Assembly: GCA_007570785.1 (NCBI GenBank)
Contig: ML664183.1
Coordinates: 17,057,412-17,121,411 of the forward strand
DNA from: Antilocapra americana
Lineage: Eukaryota; Chordata; Mammalia; Artiodactyla; Antilocapridae
DNA length: 64,000 nt
Reading direction: 5' to 3'
The notes beneath the pieces were generated by a model. The model saw only the letters and a list, made by a program, of their open reading frames with translations. It was not told the origin of the DNA and did no database searches. Made by a program: the position numbers and the translations under genes. How positions within the stretch are numbered: the stretch's first letter is position 1; every line of letters begins with the position of its first letter. Positions 44,280-56,785 of the stretch are shown here, in pieces.

Positions 44280-45590
44280 TATTAAGACACATAAACCAAT
44301 GGAATAGAATTGAGAGTTTAAAAAAATACATTTACAGTCAGCTGATTTTTGACAAGCTTACCACAACAATTCATGTGAAGGAAAGAATAGTGTTTCCAAT
44401 GAATTTACTGGAACAACTAGCTATCCACATTCAGGACATAAAGTTGAACCCCTGCCACACACCATCTACAAAAATGAACTCACTGGTTTGAAGACCTAGA
44501 TGTAATGGCTAAAACTATAAAACCTTAGAGAAAAACATAAGTAAAAAGCTTTGAATCCTTGGATGAAACACCAGCTTTTTAGATATGACACCAAAAGCAC
44601 ATGCAACCAAAGAAATATAAAAGGCAATTGACTTCATCAAAATAAAATCATTTGTTCTTCAAAGGCCACTATTAAGAAAACAGAAAGGTAATCCATAATC
44701 TTAAAAACAATTGTAAATCATATATTCAAGAAGGGTCTAGTGTCCAGAATATATAAAGAGCTTATTACTCAACAATAAAAAGATAAATAACTCAACTTAA
44801 AAATGACATAGAATTTGAACTGACCTTTCTCCAAAGATATACAAGCTACCAATATGCACATGAAAAGATGCTCAGCATCATTAGTGATTAGGGAAATGTA
44901 AATCAAAGCCACTCACATTGATTAAGACAGCTATAACGAAAAGATGAACAGTAACAAGTATTGGTGAAGGTATTGAGAAATTGGAACCCTCATTACATTG
45001 CTGGTGGGACTGTAAAATGGTGCACCCACTTTGGAAAAGCATCTGGCATTTCCTCAAATGGTTAAACATTAAGTTAGTAGATGACCCAGCAATTCTGTAT
45101 GTAAGTAAATATCCAGAAAAAAGAAAAATTTTGAAGTCCACACAGAAGCTTGTATATGAATGTTCATAGCAGCATTATTCATAATAGCCAGGAGCAGAAG
45201 CAACACAACTGTGTGTCAGCAAATAAAGATAATGTGGTTTATTTACAGACTGTAGTATTACATATGGTCATCAAACAGCATGAAGTACTGACACATGCTA
45301 CAACATGGATGGATCTTGAAAACATTGCGCTGAGTGAAAGAAATCAGACACTAAAAGCCACATATTGTAAGACTCCACTTATGTGAAATGTCCCTGGAGG
45401 GAATGGGCAGTGACTGCTAATGAGTATGGGGTTTCTTTTTGAGTTGATGAAAATATTCTAAAATTAGATAGTGGTGATAGTTCCATGACTTGCTGAGTGT
45501 GCTATAACCCACTGAATTGTATACATTAAAAGGGTGAATTTTATGGTATGTGAATTATATCTCAGTTTTTAAAAGATTTAAAAAAAATAC
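44280..45590 (+). mobile_element. Ancient L1 (L1M type), about 1.3 kb
   Basis: Long plus-strand L1 relic covering late ORF2 and the 3' UTR: 'ccaatggaatagaattgaga', 'cagctgatttttgacaagc', 'tccaaagatatacaagct', 'ccctcattacattgctggtgggactgtaaaatgg' (split here for length), 'gacccagcaattctgtatg', 'gcagcattattcataatagcc', 'acatggatggatcttgaaaac', and the UTR end 'gtgaattatatctcagtttt'. Frames are heavily broken, which fits an old copy. Confidence 0.9.
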
Positions 45591-45767
45591 AAGTACTGTA
45601 TTAATAATAAACTGGACTAATCCAAAATTTTGAACTGCAGGATCACAGAGTGACAACTGTGTTTTCTTTTTTTTTAAAGAAGCATATTTCATCATACTAC
45701 TCTCAGTAGCAAAAACACTGTTGTTTCTTTTCTTTGACCATTACTAAATTTTAAAAATTATTGATTG
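45591..45767. other. Short non-coding spacer
   Basis: No feature seen, apart from a likely left copy of a CHR target duplication near 45741. Confidence 0.35.
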
Positions 45768-46068
45768 ATTTTTATTTTATTTATTGACTGCACCAGGTTG
45801 CCGTTGCTTTGTGAGGGTTTTCTCTAGCTGTGGCGAGTGGGGTTTCCTCTTTCGGGTAGTGCATGAACTCATTGCAGCTGTTTCCCTTGTCCTGGAGCAC
45901 AGGCTCATGGCCCACAGGCTTCAGAATTTGCAGCATATGAGCTCAGTAGTTGCGGTGCAGGGGCTGAGTTTCTCCATGGCACATGGGATCTTTCCAGACC
46001 AGGGATTGAAGCTGTGTTCCCAGCACTGGCAGGTGGATTAGTATCCACTGTACCACAAGGGAAGTCCT
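45768..46068 (-). mobile_element. CHR-type SINE, full length
   Basis: 300-base minus copy: TTTATTTTATTTATTGACTG tail, 'gagctcagtagttgcggtgc', 'agaccagggattgaagctg', head 'tgtaccacaagggaagtcc'. TTACTAAATTTTAAAA at about 45741 and TTACTAATTAAAATG at about 46075 suggest a diverged target duplication. Confidence 0.9.
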
Positions 46069-46204
46069 GTACAGTTACTAATTAAAATGTTAATTTAAAA
46101 GTACCTTTAAAATAGTTTAATCTTTATCTTGCCCTTGAAATTTTAATTCTGGCCTATTTCATAGAGTACATAAAATAATAGTGCAGGAGTATAGAGATAA
46201 ATTT

Positions 46205-46500
46205 CTATATTGTAAATATACACATATTGGACTTTTTATTTCCATTGGAGTACAATTGCTTTATGATGCTGTATTCTTTTCTGCTGTACAACCAAGTGAA
46301 TCAGCTATGTGTATACATATGCCCGCCTCTCTCCCATCCTGCCCCTCCAGGTCATCACAGAGCACCAAGCTGAGCTCCCTGTGCCATACGGCAGCTTCCC
46401 ACTAGCTGTCGACTTTACACGTGGTCGTGTATATACACCAGTGCTGCTCTAGGAATTCATCCCTCCCTTCCCTCATCCCCCCTCTCATAGATTGGATATT
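46205..46500 (-). mobile_element. L1 3' UTR relic
   Basis: 'ttttatttccattggagtac', 'tgtacaaccaagtgaatcagc', 'gccatacggcagcttcccac', 'acacgtggtcgtgtatatac' match the reversed artiodactyl L1 3' UTR. Confidence 0.75.
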
Positions 46501-47467
46501 AGTGCACAAGGGTTTTACTGAGGTGGGGCACAATCAACAAAATTATAGATCACTGCTTCGGCATCTTGTCAGATAACAGGAGGAAAAAAAAAAAACCCAG
46601 GGAAATGGATATAAGAAAATCAGCAAGAGGTACTGACATATCAAATTTTAGTCTATATTAAGAGTACCAAAGGAATTTATATATATGATTAAAATAAAAA
46701 CTAATCTGAGAGTCTCTATTGGAAAGTTCTCTGAAATTATCATTTCAGCTCATTTCAATTCTTCATCATATGGTGGTAATTTGGTATTAAGCAAATTTCC
46801 ATTCTGTGTTGCTCCACAGAAGAGGGTCACACCTTATATACTATGTACCAAAAATACATTCTTGGAGAATAATAACATTACAGTTCTGTCTTTGCTCATG
46901 TCCCTGACCGCTAGCCAGGCATTGGCAAGCTTTACCCACTCAGTGGGTGCCGCAGACGCTGTCTGGTCTAGCGTCCGGCTTCTTTTCTCTGCTTGCCCTG
47001 GAAAAAGACAGTGGTGGCCCTGTAGTCTGAAAATGTTCGCCTGACCTCACTATCCAGAACACTCTATAAAGGTAGTCTGCTACACAGCCCCGAGTCTGTG
47101 AGGGAGCAGAAAACTGCCTTGGAAGTGACAAAGCAAAATAGAATGATCTGTCTAGCCAGGCTTGGAAAACACAGTTGCCAGCTTGGTATTGGTTTAAAGA
47201 AAACGCCTGAGCAGTATGCTGGCCACCACCCTCTGCTCTTGAAACACTGCTGTGAACACTTTTATAGAGGCACCAGAAACTGAGGGGAAAGTCTGCCCCT
47301 TTCCTGCCCACTAGCTGTTCTTCAGGAAGTGCTTTGTGTTTTATGAGTGATCACAAAGCTCACAGCAGGGCTGCACCCATCTTCCCACGTTGCCAGCTAG
47401 CTGGCCTGTCAAGCAAGTGTCTCTCTTTTCAGCAGGGCCACACTGGGGGAAGACTGCTCAGGTCACT
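46501..47467. other. Non-coding, nothing recognised
   Basis: Overlapping frames on both strands (119 codons plus at 46685; 123 minus at 46940-47311) lack any family resemblance. Confidence 0.4.
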
Positions 47468-47660
47468 TGCGTTTGAATTTCTGGTCTTTCGCCTACTGAC
47501 CTTGGAGAACCACTCGACTTCTCTGATCCTTGGTATTCTCAACTGTAAAATGGAGGTGAGGGCAACTACTGCGTATGGCTGTTGTGCAGCTGAAATAAGA
47601 GAATACATCCCAAAACAGCGCAGTATCTGACACACAGGAGGTGCTCAACAAGTGTTAGGT
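47468..47660 (+). mobile_element. MIR SINE
   Basis: 'ctgaccttggagaaccactcg', 'ctcaactgtaaaatggaggtg', 'acacacaggaggtgctcaac' follow the sense MIR pattern. Confidence 0.75.
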
Positions 47661-48130
47661 TTCTTTTGTGCAAGTCAGGGGGATAGGATCTGGTGGTTTC
47701 TCCTTATTATCCCACAAGCACTATGGTGACGCTGTAAATGTTGCTTAACCGATAGACAGTCATGTACACCTCCTTGACAGGAAACCATGATTTTTGGGGG
47801 GATGGTGTTTGAGCTTGGATTCTCCTCAAGGCAGAGCCTGAGGCAAGACTAGTGTGCACACTGCACATGTTTATTTGGAAGGTGATTCCAGGGACTAGGA
47901 AGGAGGGTCTGAGGAAAGCTGGGCAGAGAAGAAAGACAGCCCAGCTGAAGAGTGTGTTATCAAGGTCCCTGCTGTGGACAATGGAGGTGGATTCCACTTG
48001 GACCTTCTACAAAGCGTGCAGAACGCCCCGAAGGATGAGATGCACAGTCACTTCTCTCTTGGTTCTGTGTTGCAGTGGTTAGATTTTGTGTTAGTCCCCC
48101 ACCCTTCCAAGTTATCCATGTCTGCCAGCC
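47661..48130. other. Non-coding, nothing recognised
   Basis: No supported gene or named repeat. Confidence 0.35.
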
Positions 48131-48344
48131 TATTTTTTTTTTTAATACTGATTTATTTGTGAGCTTCAGGGAGTCTTAGTTACAGCACAGGGCATCCTCA
48201 ATCTTTGTTGTGGCACACAGGATCTTTAGTTGAGGCATGTGAATTTCTTAGTTGCAGTGGGGTCTACTTCCCTGACCAGGGATTCAACTCAGACCCCTGC
48301 CCTGGGAGCTTGGAATATTAGCCACTGGACTACCAGGGAAGTCC
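48131..48344 (-). mobile_element. CHR-type SINE
   Basis: T-rich tail, 'tgtggcacacaggatctttag', 'ctgaccagggattcaactc', 'gccactggactaccaggga', 'agtccc'. Confidence 0.9.
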
Positions 48345-48689
48345 CTCCATCAGCTATGGAGTATACCCATGGGTGCCTTCCTGTACCAAGGATTATTGGG
48401 GAGAACTGAGTCAAGGCCTGTGTGGAATGCCCACCCAGCCAGGGCTGGCTAGATAATTTGTGGGATTCCAGAGCAAATGAAAAGGCTGGCTTCTTTGTTT
48501 AAAAATTATTGAGAATTTCAAGACACCAACAGAAGAGCACTAAACCAAGCCCTTCTAAATGAAACGTCCTGTGCAACTACGCAGGTCCCGTGCCCCATGA
48601 ACCAAGCCCTGACCCCATTTGGGGCTGGAATTAGGTACAAAGCCAAGTAAATGTGAATGGAGGCACCACTGGTGCCAGAGGCAACTTGC
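48345..48689. other. Non-coding, nothing recognised
   Basis: No supported gene or named repeat. Confidence 0.35.
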
Positions 48690-49070
48690 GAAACTTGAGA
48701 GTTTGAACTAAAATTGGTCTAAGCCCACTGTGGCGATTTCATTCCCCTTCTAGAGTGATTGGGTTAAGGATGGTCATGTCCTGGCCAATAAAATGTAAGA
48801 GCATTAACGGGTAACACTGAAGGGTATTGGGTAAAGGGAAGTGAGAAAAGCAAAAGTGTTTCTTTCGCTTTTTCCTCTCTCCCTTCTGCTAGAGATACTG
48901 TCCTGTGAGAATATAATGCTGGGAGCTGCGGCAGCCATTTTGTGGCTATGAGGAGATGTCGCAGCTACACTGAGCACCGGATCCTTGGAGGACTCTGTTG
49001 AGTTTCTGGACCCACTCTGGAACCACTGCTTTAGGACTTACTGCTCAGTAACAATAAACATTCTATGAGT
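48690..49070 (+). mobile_element. Possible ancient LTR-type repeat
   Basis: 'gtcatgtcctggccaataaaatg', 'gggagctgcggcagccattttgtgg' (split), and 'acaataaacattctatg' near the end resemble a MaLR-like LTR with a terminal AATAAA. The family is not certain. Confidence 0.4.
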
Positions 49071-50044
49071 AAAGTCACAGTGGCCAGAAGCATTCCTAAC
49101 TTCTATAACTCTGAAAAACGTATCTTTTCTTTTTGTCCACACATCTCACACATTTTCTGAAGCAGAGTGAAGGCTTAATAATAATCTGTGGACTATGCTT
49201 TGATCAAGCCAGATCAGATGAGAATTAATTAAAGAAGAAAGTTGTTGCTTGCAGCTGAATGGGTAGAGGAAAGACAGCTCTAATTTACCTTCCCAATCTG
49301 CATAATCTGCATGTTCTGCCTCTGGCGACTTTCTAAATTTTACTTGCTGGGAAGAGTGATAAGAAAGGACACGACAGTAGACTCCTCCACGCCCTCACTG
49401 GTGGGAATTTAACCAGTCCTGGATCTTCTTTTCTAGGATCAAGCGGTTTAAACTTTGTAGAGAACACTGCTGTACCTGCCAGCCCTGAATTCCCTTCATC
49501 TGGTACTGAATTCCATTTTATCTTCGAGAACTGTCCAGACTCTTCACCTGCACTCTTGCTACCACTTTAGAATCAAGGTACCTGACCCTCCTGTGACCAA
49601 GGTCTGGGCAACCAACCCAGAGACCAATCGGACTTTCTCTCCAGGAAGCCTGAATCCCAAGGCACTACCCTGAATAGATTAATTCTTGCTGTCTAAATTT
49701 TGAGTGATCCAGGGTCACTGTCCTTGCTGAAGCTTATCCTTAGATTCTGTGTGCTATCTTATATTCTATTTTTTTTCTTTATTTACTCTTTTTTTTTTTT
49801 TGGCCTGTTATTTGCAATTTCTACTGCACATCACCAAAGAGTTAAAGAACCCGAACTCCAAACCCAGAATTTAAAAGGAAATGGAAACCCTAAATATAGA
49901 TAACATTATCCAGCAGTGAAATATGTATAAATGAAATCCTTTACTTTTATATATTCTATCACATTAATTGAAAATTTATTTAGCAGCCTAATTGCAAAAC
50001 TGGCTTCAATTATCTATCTTTCCATGTATTCATGTAACTCTGCA
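49071..50044. other. Non-coding, nothing recognised
   Basis: Includes a T run at about 49790-49801. No supported gene or named repeat. Confidence 0.35.
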
Positions 50045-50535
50045 ATGTGACTTTGTCACTCCTCCCACTAAAAGATGGAGTCTGTTTCCCCATTATTGAA
50101 TATGGAATGAATTGGCTTTTTGATTTGCTCTGGACAACAGAATGTGGTCAAAGCAATGACGCATCTGTTCAAAGGTTAGGCCCCAAATGGCTGTGCTTGC
50201 TTCTGATTGATCTCCTGGGGCCCTGTGACTGTCATGTAAACAAGCCCAGGCTAACCTACTGTAGGATGAGAGGCCACATGGAGCAGAACTGATTGATTCC
50301 AGCCAGGGCCATCTTAGACCAGAACACGACTGACACTCAGCCTATGAATAAGCCAGTCCAAAAATCAGAAAAGCTGCCTGCAAATGCCTATAAGCCTACA
50401 AATGCATGAGTGAGTCCATCCACAACCAGAAGAACCATTCAGATGATTAACAACCCCCTGAGTGACAATAGATGGTCATTGTTTTAACCATTGAGTTTTC
50501 AGTGAGTTTTTATACAGTAATAGCTAATTGATACC
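50045..50535 (+). mobile_element. MLT1/MaLR-like LTR
   Basis: 'catgtaaacaagcccaggct', 'gatgagaggccacatggagc', 'cagccagggccatcttagacc', and the end 'ttttaaccattgagttttc' ... 'acagtaatagctaattgata' follow a familiar MaLR LTR pattern in sense. No internal genes. Confidence 0.65.
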
Positions 50536-52007
50536 ACCTATAAATAAAGCATAAGGCACTGGACTGGTATTTAACCAGTTATTATGTGCTTAATAAGTAC
50601 CTAGCACTATGTTCATACATTAGTGCTTATTGAGATTCTCATGGTAATCCCATAGGTTTATTTATTTGTTTGCTTATTTGTTTTAAAAATAATGTGGCCC
50701 CTCTCTACCTGCACATTCTAGACAGGCAAATATTTAGATAGTCATAGGACTATACTATCAAATGTTAATTAGAAATTTACCTAGTAACAGAAATTTTTTT
50801 TTGAAATCAGGCATTAGCACAGTCCATCATGTTTCCAAAATCAGAAGGAGATTTTGTTTTAACAAGGTGTTGTGAGTGATAACTGTGGATCTTGGGCTGT
50901 GATTATTCCTACCATCTTTCTCCCTTCTTCATTTAGCACATGTCTGAAAAATTGAATTGAATATTTAATCTGCCAAGAGCATGACTTATGGTTCTAGTGA
51001 AGACTGGAATAACCTCAGATTTGTGAGCCAAACCACAAAAAACCCTGAGTCCTACAGATTCAGAAAGCTTGAATCAGCTCTGTGATCACTTTTGGAAAAT
51101 TCTAAAACTGTCTATCCATGTAGAGCCAATGTATAACAAAGGGATTTGGTAGAAACAACTAGGTTTCAATGAAGCAATTAATTTCATGGACTGGAAGGAT
51201 AGATTTCAATAATGGGTATGCTTGATTTTCTCAGGCTTTGAAATAAATTTTTGAAAAGTTGTGTTTTAATCTGGTGCCTCAAGCCAGTAGTTGTATAGGA
51301 CAGTGGTTCATTTAAATGGATGAAAAGTAGAAATACATTTAACATAGGTCCATCATTTTTACTATACAAGGTATTTTCTAAAAAAATGGAATTTTGAAAT
51401 ATCATTAGTAACTTCAATTTGTGGTTCCAACAGGATTTAGAAAATGTTTCTGCTGATTCATTTGGAACAAACGGTTTCCCCAAAACACAATGAAAATCCA
51501 CTTGTAAAACAGATTTTCCAGTGAAGAAACATATTATGATAGTGGCTCTACTTGTAACTCAAAGCAAGTTTCTAAGCTTCTTGATAAATGTTTTCTCTTT
51601 CATGACATCGTGAAAGACAATTCTTGCAAAAGACACATGGAAAAGGAAATGAGACAAAAGAAAAATTACTTAGGTCTGTCACTTAACCTTGCCAATTTAT
51701 TGTTGGCAAAATGCATTACTTGTTGGCTCCCTGCTCATGGTCATCATGCAGTTAACTTCCTCCATCTGGTGAGGGTTTTAGTATCTGCCGAACGAGTCAG
51801 GAATGTGCATCAGACACTGTCATCTATATGATCTAAATCCTTCAGAGAAGGACTAAAGATTTTGTGATTGCTATATGGCTGAGCTATTATTTAATATTTT
51901 GTTTTTGCTGTTACTACACATTCACATTCTTTCAATCATTAATTCTTGAGCCAGCTTTCAGTGGCTCAGAGGAGGCCTGGGAGATTAAAGCTTATCTACA
52001 AGCAGGA
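50536..52007. other. Non-coding, about 1.5 kb, possible MIR trace
   Basis: 50577-50665 may be a reversed MIR piece ('ttattatgtgcttaataagta'). The rest is AT-rich without a supported frame. Confidence 0.35.
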
Positions 52008-52225
52008 GGGGCTTCCCAGGTGGCTCCGTGGTAAAGAATCCACCTGCCAATGCAAGGAGATGCAGGATGCAGGCTAGGTCCATGTGTCAGGAAGATCCCC
52101 TGGAGGAGGAAATGGCAGCCGACTCCAGTATTCTTGCTTAGATAATCCCACGGACAGAGGACTCTGGTGGGCTACAGTCCACGGGGTCGCAAAGAGTCGG
52201 CAGGACTGACTCAGCACTGCATGCA
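52008..52225 (+). mobile_element. Bov-tA SINE
   Basis: GGGGCTTCCCAGGTGGCTCC, GGTAAAGAATCCACCTGCC, 'ggaggaggaaatggcagcc', end 'gcaggactgactcagcac'. Confidence 0.92.
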
Positions 52226-52330
52226 CAAACAAGAGGCAGGCAGAGGGCATGGGGTGGAGGGGGTGGGGTCTATCCCTGGAAGGCCCCCCAGGGTCCTGCT
52301 CCATTCCAGTTGGAGACCGTCCCACAGCGC

Positions 52331-52747
52331 CCTTTTATTTTTTTATTAGTTTTGCCATACAATGACATGATATCGCCATGGGTTTACATATGCTCCCCCT
52401 CCAGAACCCCCTCCCTCCTCCCTCTCTCCTCCCTCCCCCCGGGAAATCTCGATGCACCAGCCCCGAGCATCAATCCTGGGCTGGCGATTGATTACACATA
52501 TGATAATTAACATGTTTCAATGCCATTCTCCCATATCATCCCACCCTTGCCCTCATCCACAGAGTCCACAAGTCTGTTCTATACATCTGCGTTCCTTTTG
52601 CTGTCTTGCATGCTGGGTTCTCGTTACTGTCTTTCTAAATTCCATATATATGCGTTAGTATACTGTATTGTTGTTTTCCCTTCTGGCTTACTTCACTCTG
52701 GATAATGGGCTCCAGTTCCATCCACCTGAGTAGAACTGATTCAAATG
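52331..52747 (-). mobile_element. L1 3' end, 5'-truncated
   Basis: Third copy of the bovine-type L1 terminus seen at 16.4 and 17.3 kb: T-rich start, C-rich tract (52407-52440), 'gggctggcgattgattacac', 'cccacccttgccctcatcc', to 'ccacctgagtagaactgatt'. It differs more from the other two than they do from each other. Confidence 0.9.
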
Positions 52748-54139
52748 AGGTAAGTTACTCAGACAAGATATAAGCTAAGAAATACTTAGCAAACTAAATA
52801 GTTCAGAGGTTTTCCATCTTGCCCCATGATATTTTCAAGTCGTCAAGACAAATTTGCATTTATAATCAATGATTTTTTTCTAAACGTTTTATCTCTGAAA
52901 GAAGGAATAAATCAAACTGTAAGAAAAATAAACTTTAGAGAGTAAAATCCTATTTGGGGCAAAATGTAAAATAAAATTAGCAATGATAAAATTATTTAAG
53001 TGACACTGTGTTTTATTGGCCTGTGATAGGATGTTTCCAGGTTAGCAGGTCTAAATGTTCACTTCACCTAATCAAAACCAGTCTCTCATGTTTTGTTTTC
53101 TTCCATATTTAGAAACAATTAAGCAAAACTCAAGGCTTCTCAGCTAGGCTTAAGAAACTCAAATTACTTAGCCCTCCCAGCAAAGTTCAGGTTTCAAAAC
53201 AGAATCATTAAGGAAGGGAAGCTAAATCTCTTCCAAATCCAATTACAATTTTACCTGTTTATTGATCTCAGATTGCAAACGTTAAAGACACAGTTCACTC
53301 TTACTTCTTGCAACTGGTTTTGTGTCACCCTTTAAGCTTCAGATTGCAAACTTAAGGATGCCGAGAGTCCTGGACATTTTGATTCTCTAGGTTTGTTGTC
53401 TTAGACTGCCTTGCTATATTTCATTTGCAAGCTTTTGATGAAGCAAAGTTTTGATCTTGATGTATGTGTCCTTAGCACTTTTTATCAAGATTGGAAAGGG
53501 AAGAGAAAAAAACCCTCCTAGTTCTTCTCTGGAGGAATGTAATTTCTTACAAGTATTTCTAAATGGGTCAAACACATTTTATAAATCTATTTCATTCCCA
53601 AATGCCATGTTTTGAGAAGATGTAAAATAGAAAGAGAGGAGAGAATATTCTTGGTTCTCCATCACTTGGAAGCTTCTAGTTCTTGGGACATTTATCTCAA
53701 TGTGATCTATTCATAAATGTACTTTGATTGTTTAGTATCAATGAATACTGGGAGGGGGAACTCCCCAGTGAGGATATTCTCAAAATCCTCATGGAAACAA
53801 ATTTAGGTGGGAATAAAATCCATGAAACAAGAGAAAGTTTGAAACTAGGACATGCTAGAACTAGGATCAACTAGAAATGTTAAAATGAAAATACAGTATT
53901 GAAATAAAAATTGAATAGATGAGCTTCATATCAGCTTCCTTACTGCTGAAGAATGAATGGGTAAACTGGAAGGTCAAACAAAGTTTATCTCCCTGAATGA
54001 AGTTCAAAAAGATAAAGAGAATGAAAATGTTAAAGAAAAGTTCGAAGAGAACACATCTATATATTTAGTACCGTGTCAGAAGCAGAGACTAGAAGAAATA
54101 GTGAAAAGATAATATTGAAGAGATACTAGGAAGAACAAC
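52748..54139. other. Non-coding, about 1.4 kb, nothing recognised
   Basis: AT-rich single-copy-looking DNA with no supported gene. Confidence 0.4.
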
Positions 54140-54790
54140 CCAAAGCTAAAGGAGAAGAAATGAGCTCTTAAATAGAAAATTCCTATCAAGTGTATAGGAG
54201 AATGAATTAATAACACACCTGTAGGTATATCATGTAAAATTACAGAGCATCAGAGATAAAGTGAACATTCTAAAAGCTATAGGAGGGAAAAGACCTAATA
54301 ATACAAGAAAGGAGTGACAGTGAAATTATCAACAGCACTGGAGATCATGAGTCAATATGCTAAAGGAAAATAATTTTGGATGAAAAATTCTATATCCAGC
54401 CAAATTATTATCCAAGTGGAAAGACAAAATAAAGACATTTTCATACATACAAATATTTGAAAAGTTTACTATCCAAAGACTCACTGAAAAAAAACTATAC
54501 TAGGGTATACTCTTGAAAGAAAAAAAAAAAGTGAATCTAAAGGAAAGGTGCAAAAAGTCACACTGAGCAAATAAATCAACAAAAATATAGTAGTAAATCA
54601 AAATGAACAATGTTTTTAAAATTATGTGTTTAAAAACAAGCTGGAACTAAAATTTCAGAGAGTAGTAACATGGAAGTTGGGAAGACTAGTGTAGAGAAAT
54701 AAAAGTAAATCAAGTGTCTTTTTTTGCTTGGAGAATAGAGATTTTGATTAAATTATGTGTTCAAATAAAATAACCACTTATATGCACACA
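54140..54790 (+). mobile_element. Ancient L1 relic
   Basis: 'aaattctatatccagccaaat', 'gacaaaataaagacattttc' and the following purine-rich stretch match the late part of old L1M elements. Strongly diverged; limits approximate. Confidence 0.65.
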
Positions 54791-55668
54791 TGCATACACA
54801 AATACAAAACAACAGAAAAAAAAGAAAATGCAGTCAACACAATAAAAGATAGGACTAGAGAAGAAGAAATGAAAAAAAAGGAGAGTCAAGAGAAAAAGAC
54901 TTTGTCTTAGTGACATTGTCTGAGCTCCTGTAATCAGCCTTGCCTGACTCTAGATGCACTCCTGGACTTCTTTCTTACTTGAGTCATTCAGTCACTCTTT
55001 TGGCTAAAATTAGATTCAGTGGGTTTTTACCACATGAATTCATCCCAAAGCATCTTAATTAATTCAGCCTTCATATTCATCACCCATATTTTTGCTTCAC
55101 TTGCTTTCCTTTTCATACTGAATTAAATGCTCACACTGTCCCACAGTGTGTTAAAATTTATTTTTTAAAACTTATGGGATATAAATATTGAAAAAAATTC
55201 ACCCATCGCTAGATTCCTCATTTCTCTGGGTTTTCAATATTTCGACTTTGCCATTCCCTAGCCCTGCAGAGAGATGCCATCTATTTTTATATCTCAGAGT
55301 CCAGAACACACAATCTTTTGTTGGAAAAAGTATTAAAAAAAATCAACTTCTTCCACCAAAATTAAGCAAAAATGAAACACAGGTTATGCCATTTATACAG
55401 TATTTTCATACTCAGTTTGACTTGAGGTGATAACTTGAGGACAATTAAATAGCCATGAAATAAATCAACCTCAGAAAGCTGATTTCCCAGGTCTAATGTT
55501 CCTCAGAGTTCCAAGTAGAGTTCCTAATCAGTTTTATTCACAAAGGAAAGTACTTCCAGCCATATTTTTTTTCCTGCTGCACTCACAGGCCAGGATTTTC
55601 TCCTGAGCATGTGCAAAATAAAAAATAGCCCCTACCTGGGTCACTCTCTGTTTATAGAGAACCTGAAA
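54791..55668. other. Non-coding, nothing recognised
   Basis: The 80-codon plus frame at 55188-55430 has no family resemblance. Confidence 0.4.
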
Positions 55669-55880
55669 ATGAAAGTGTTAGTAGCTCAGAGGTGTCCGAC
55701 TCTTTATGACCTCATGGACTGTAGCCCACCACGCTCCTCTGTCCATGGAATTCTCCAGGCAAGAATACTGGAGTGGGTAACCATTCCCATCTCTAGGGGA
55801 TCTTCCTGACCCAGGGATTGAACCCAGGTCTCCTGCACTGAAGGTAGATTCTTTACCATATGAGCTACCAGGGAAGTCCC
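55669..55880 (-). mobile_element. Bov-tA/Bov-A SINE
   Basis: GAAAGTGTTAGTAGCTCAGAG to 'tttaccatatgagctaccag' and 'ggaagtccc'; full-length. Confidence 0.93.
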
Positions 55881-56225
55881 TTGTGTATATGAATTTATTG
55901 CATTTTATTTGTCTGTTCATCAGCTGTTGGATATTTAGGTTGTTTCCACTTTGGGGCTATTATGAATAATGCTTCTATGAACATTCATGTGTAAGTTTTG
56001 TGCAGACATACCATTCCAATTTTCGAGAAGCCTTTTGAGAAACTTCCAAACTGTTCTCCGAGGTCGCTATATTGTCTTAAAATCCTACCATAATGTGAGT
56101 TTTTTTGTGAATTTCTGCACACCCTCACCTGTATTCGCTATTGTCTTTTTGATTGTATTGTTAAGGGGCATTTCATTGTGGTTTTGACTTGTACTACTGA
56201 ATGACACTGGCTGTTGAGCATGTTT
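55881..56225 (-). mobile_element. Old L1 ORF2 fragment
   Basis: 'atttaggttgtttccacttt', 'gctattatgaataatgcttc', 'aaacttccaaactgttctcc', 'gggcatttcattgtggtttt' are the reversed end of ORF2 in old L1 copies. Confidence 0.8.
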
Positions 56226-56599
56226 CCGTGAACAATCAGACCGAAAGTAGTGTAGGGATACAGCTAGGTCTCAGAAACAACTGGAGCCAGGGTCACAAAT
56301 GTAGCCAAGACTCCCTCTCCCTTTCCTTATCGCCTGCTCTGCTTTTCCTGGCAGGTGAGCTGAGTGTTCGTCTCTTTCATGAGAGACAAACTTCTTCCTC
56401 ATGGCTCCTGTAAGTTCCTGCTATCAGACAGGGCCTGACTCCTTTTCTCAGGAAGCTCTGATTCATCTGCCTTGGGTCAGACACTCAGGACTAGACCAGT
56501 TAATAGTGCACAGGAAATCAACACAAGACAAAAACGTGGCAGCTCCCAAAGGAATCACATGACTGAAAAAGGAAGAGTGATTCTCAAGAATGCCTGTGC
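56226..56599. other. Non-coding, nothing recognised
   Basis: No supported gene or named repeat. Confidence 0.35.
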
Positions 56600-56785
56600 A
56601 CCTGCTCAGTTGCTTCAGTTGTGTCCAACTCTTTGCAACCCCATGGTCTGTAGTCCACCAGGCTCCTCTTGTCCATGGGGTTTCCATGGGTTGCCATTTC
56701 CTTCTCCAGAGTATCTTCTTGACCTAGGGATCAAACCTATGTCTCCTGCATTGGCAGGTAGATTCTTTACCACTGAGACACAAAT
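56600..56785 (-). mobile_element. Bov-tA/Bov-A SINE with small internal deletion
   Basis: 'gctcagttgcttcagttgtg' to 'ttctttaccactgagacac'. It lacks the CAGGCAAGAATACTGGAG part of the centre (GGTTTCCATGGGTTGCC instead). Confidence 0.9.

Noticed and set aside
46940..47311. 123-codon minus frame
   Set aside because: No family resemblance and a competing plus frame; length is within chance for 64 kb.
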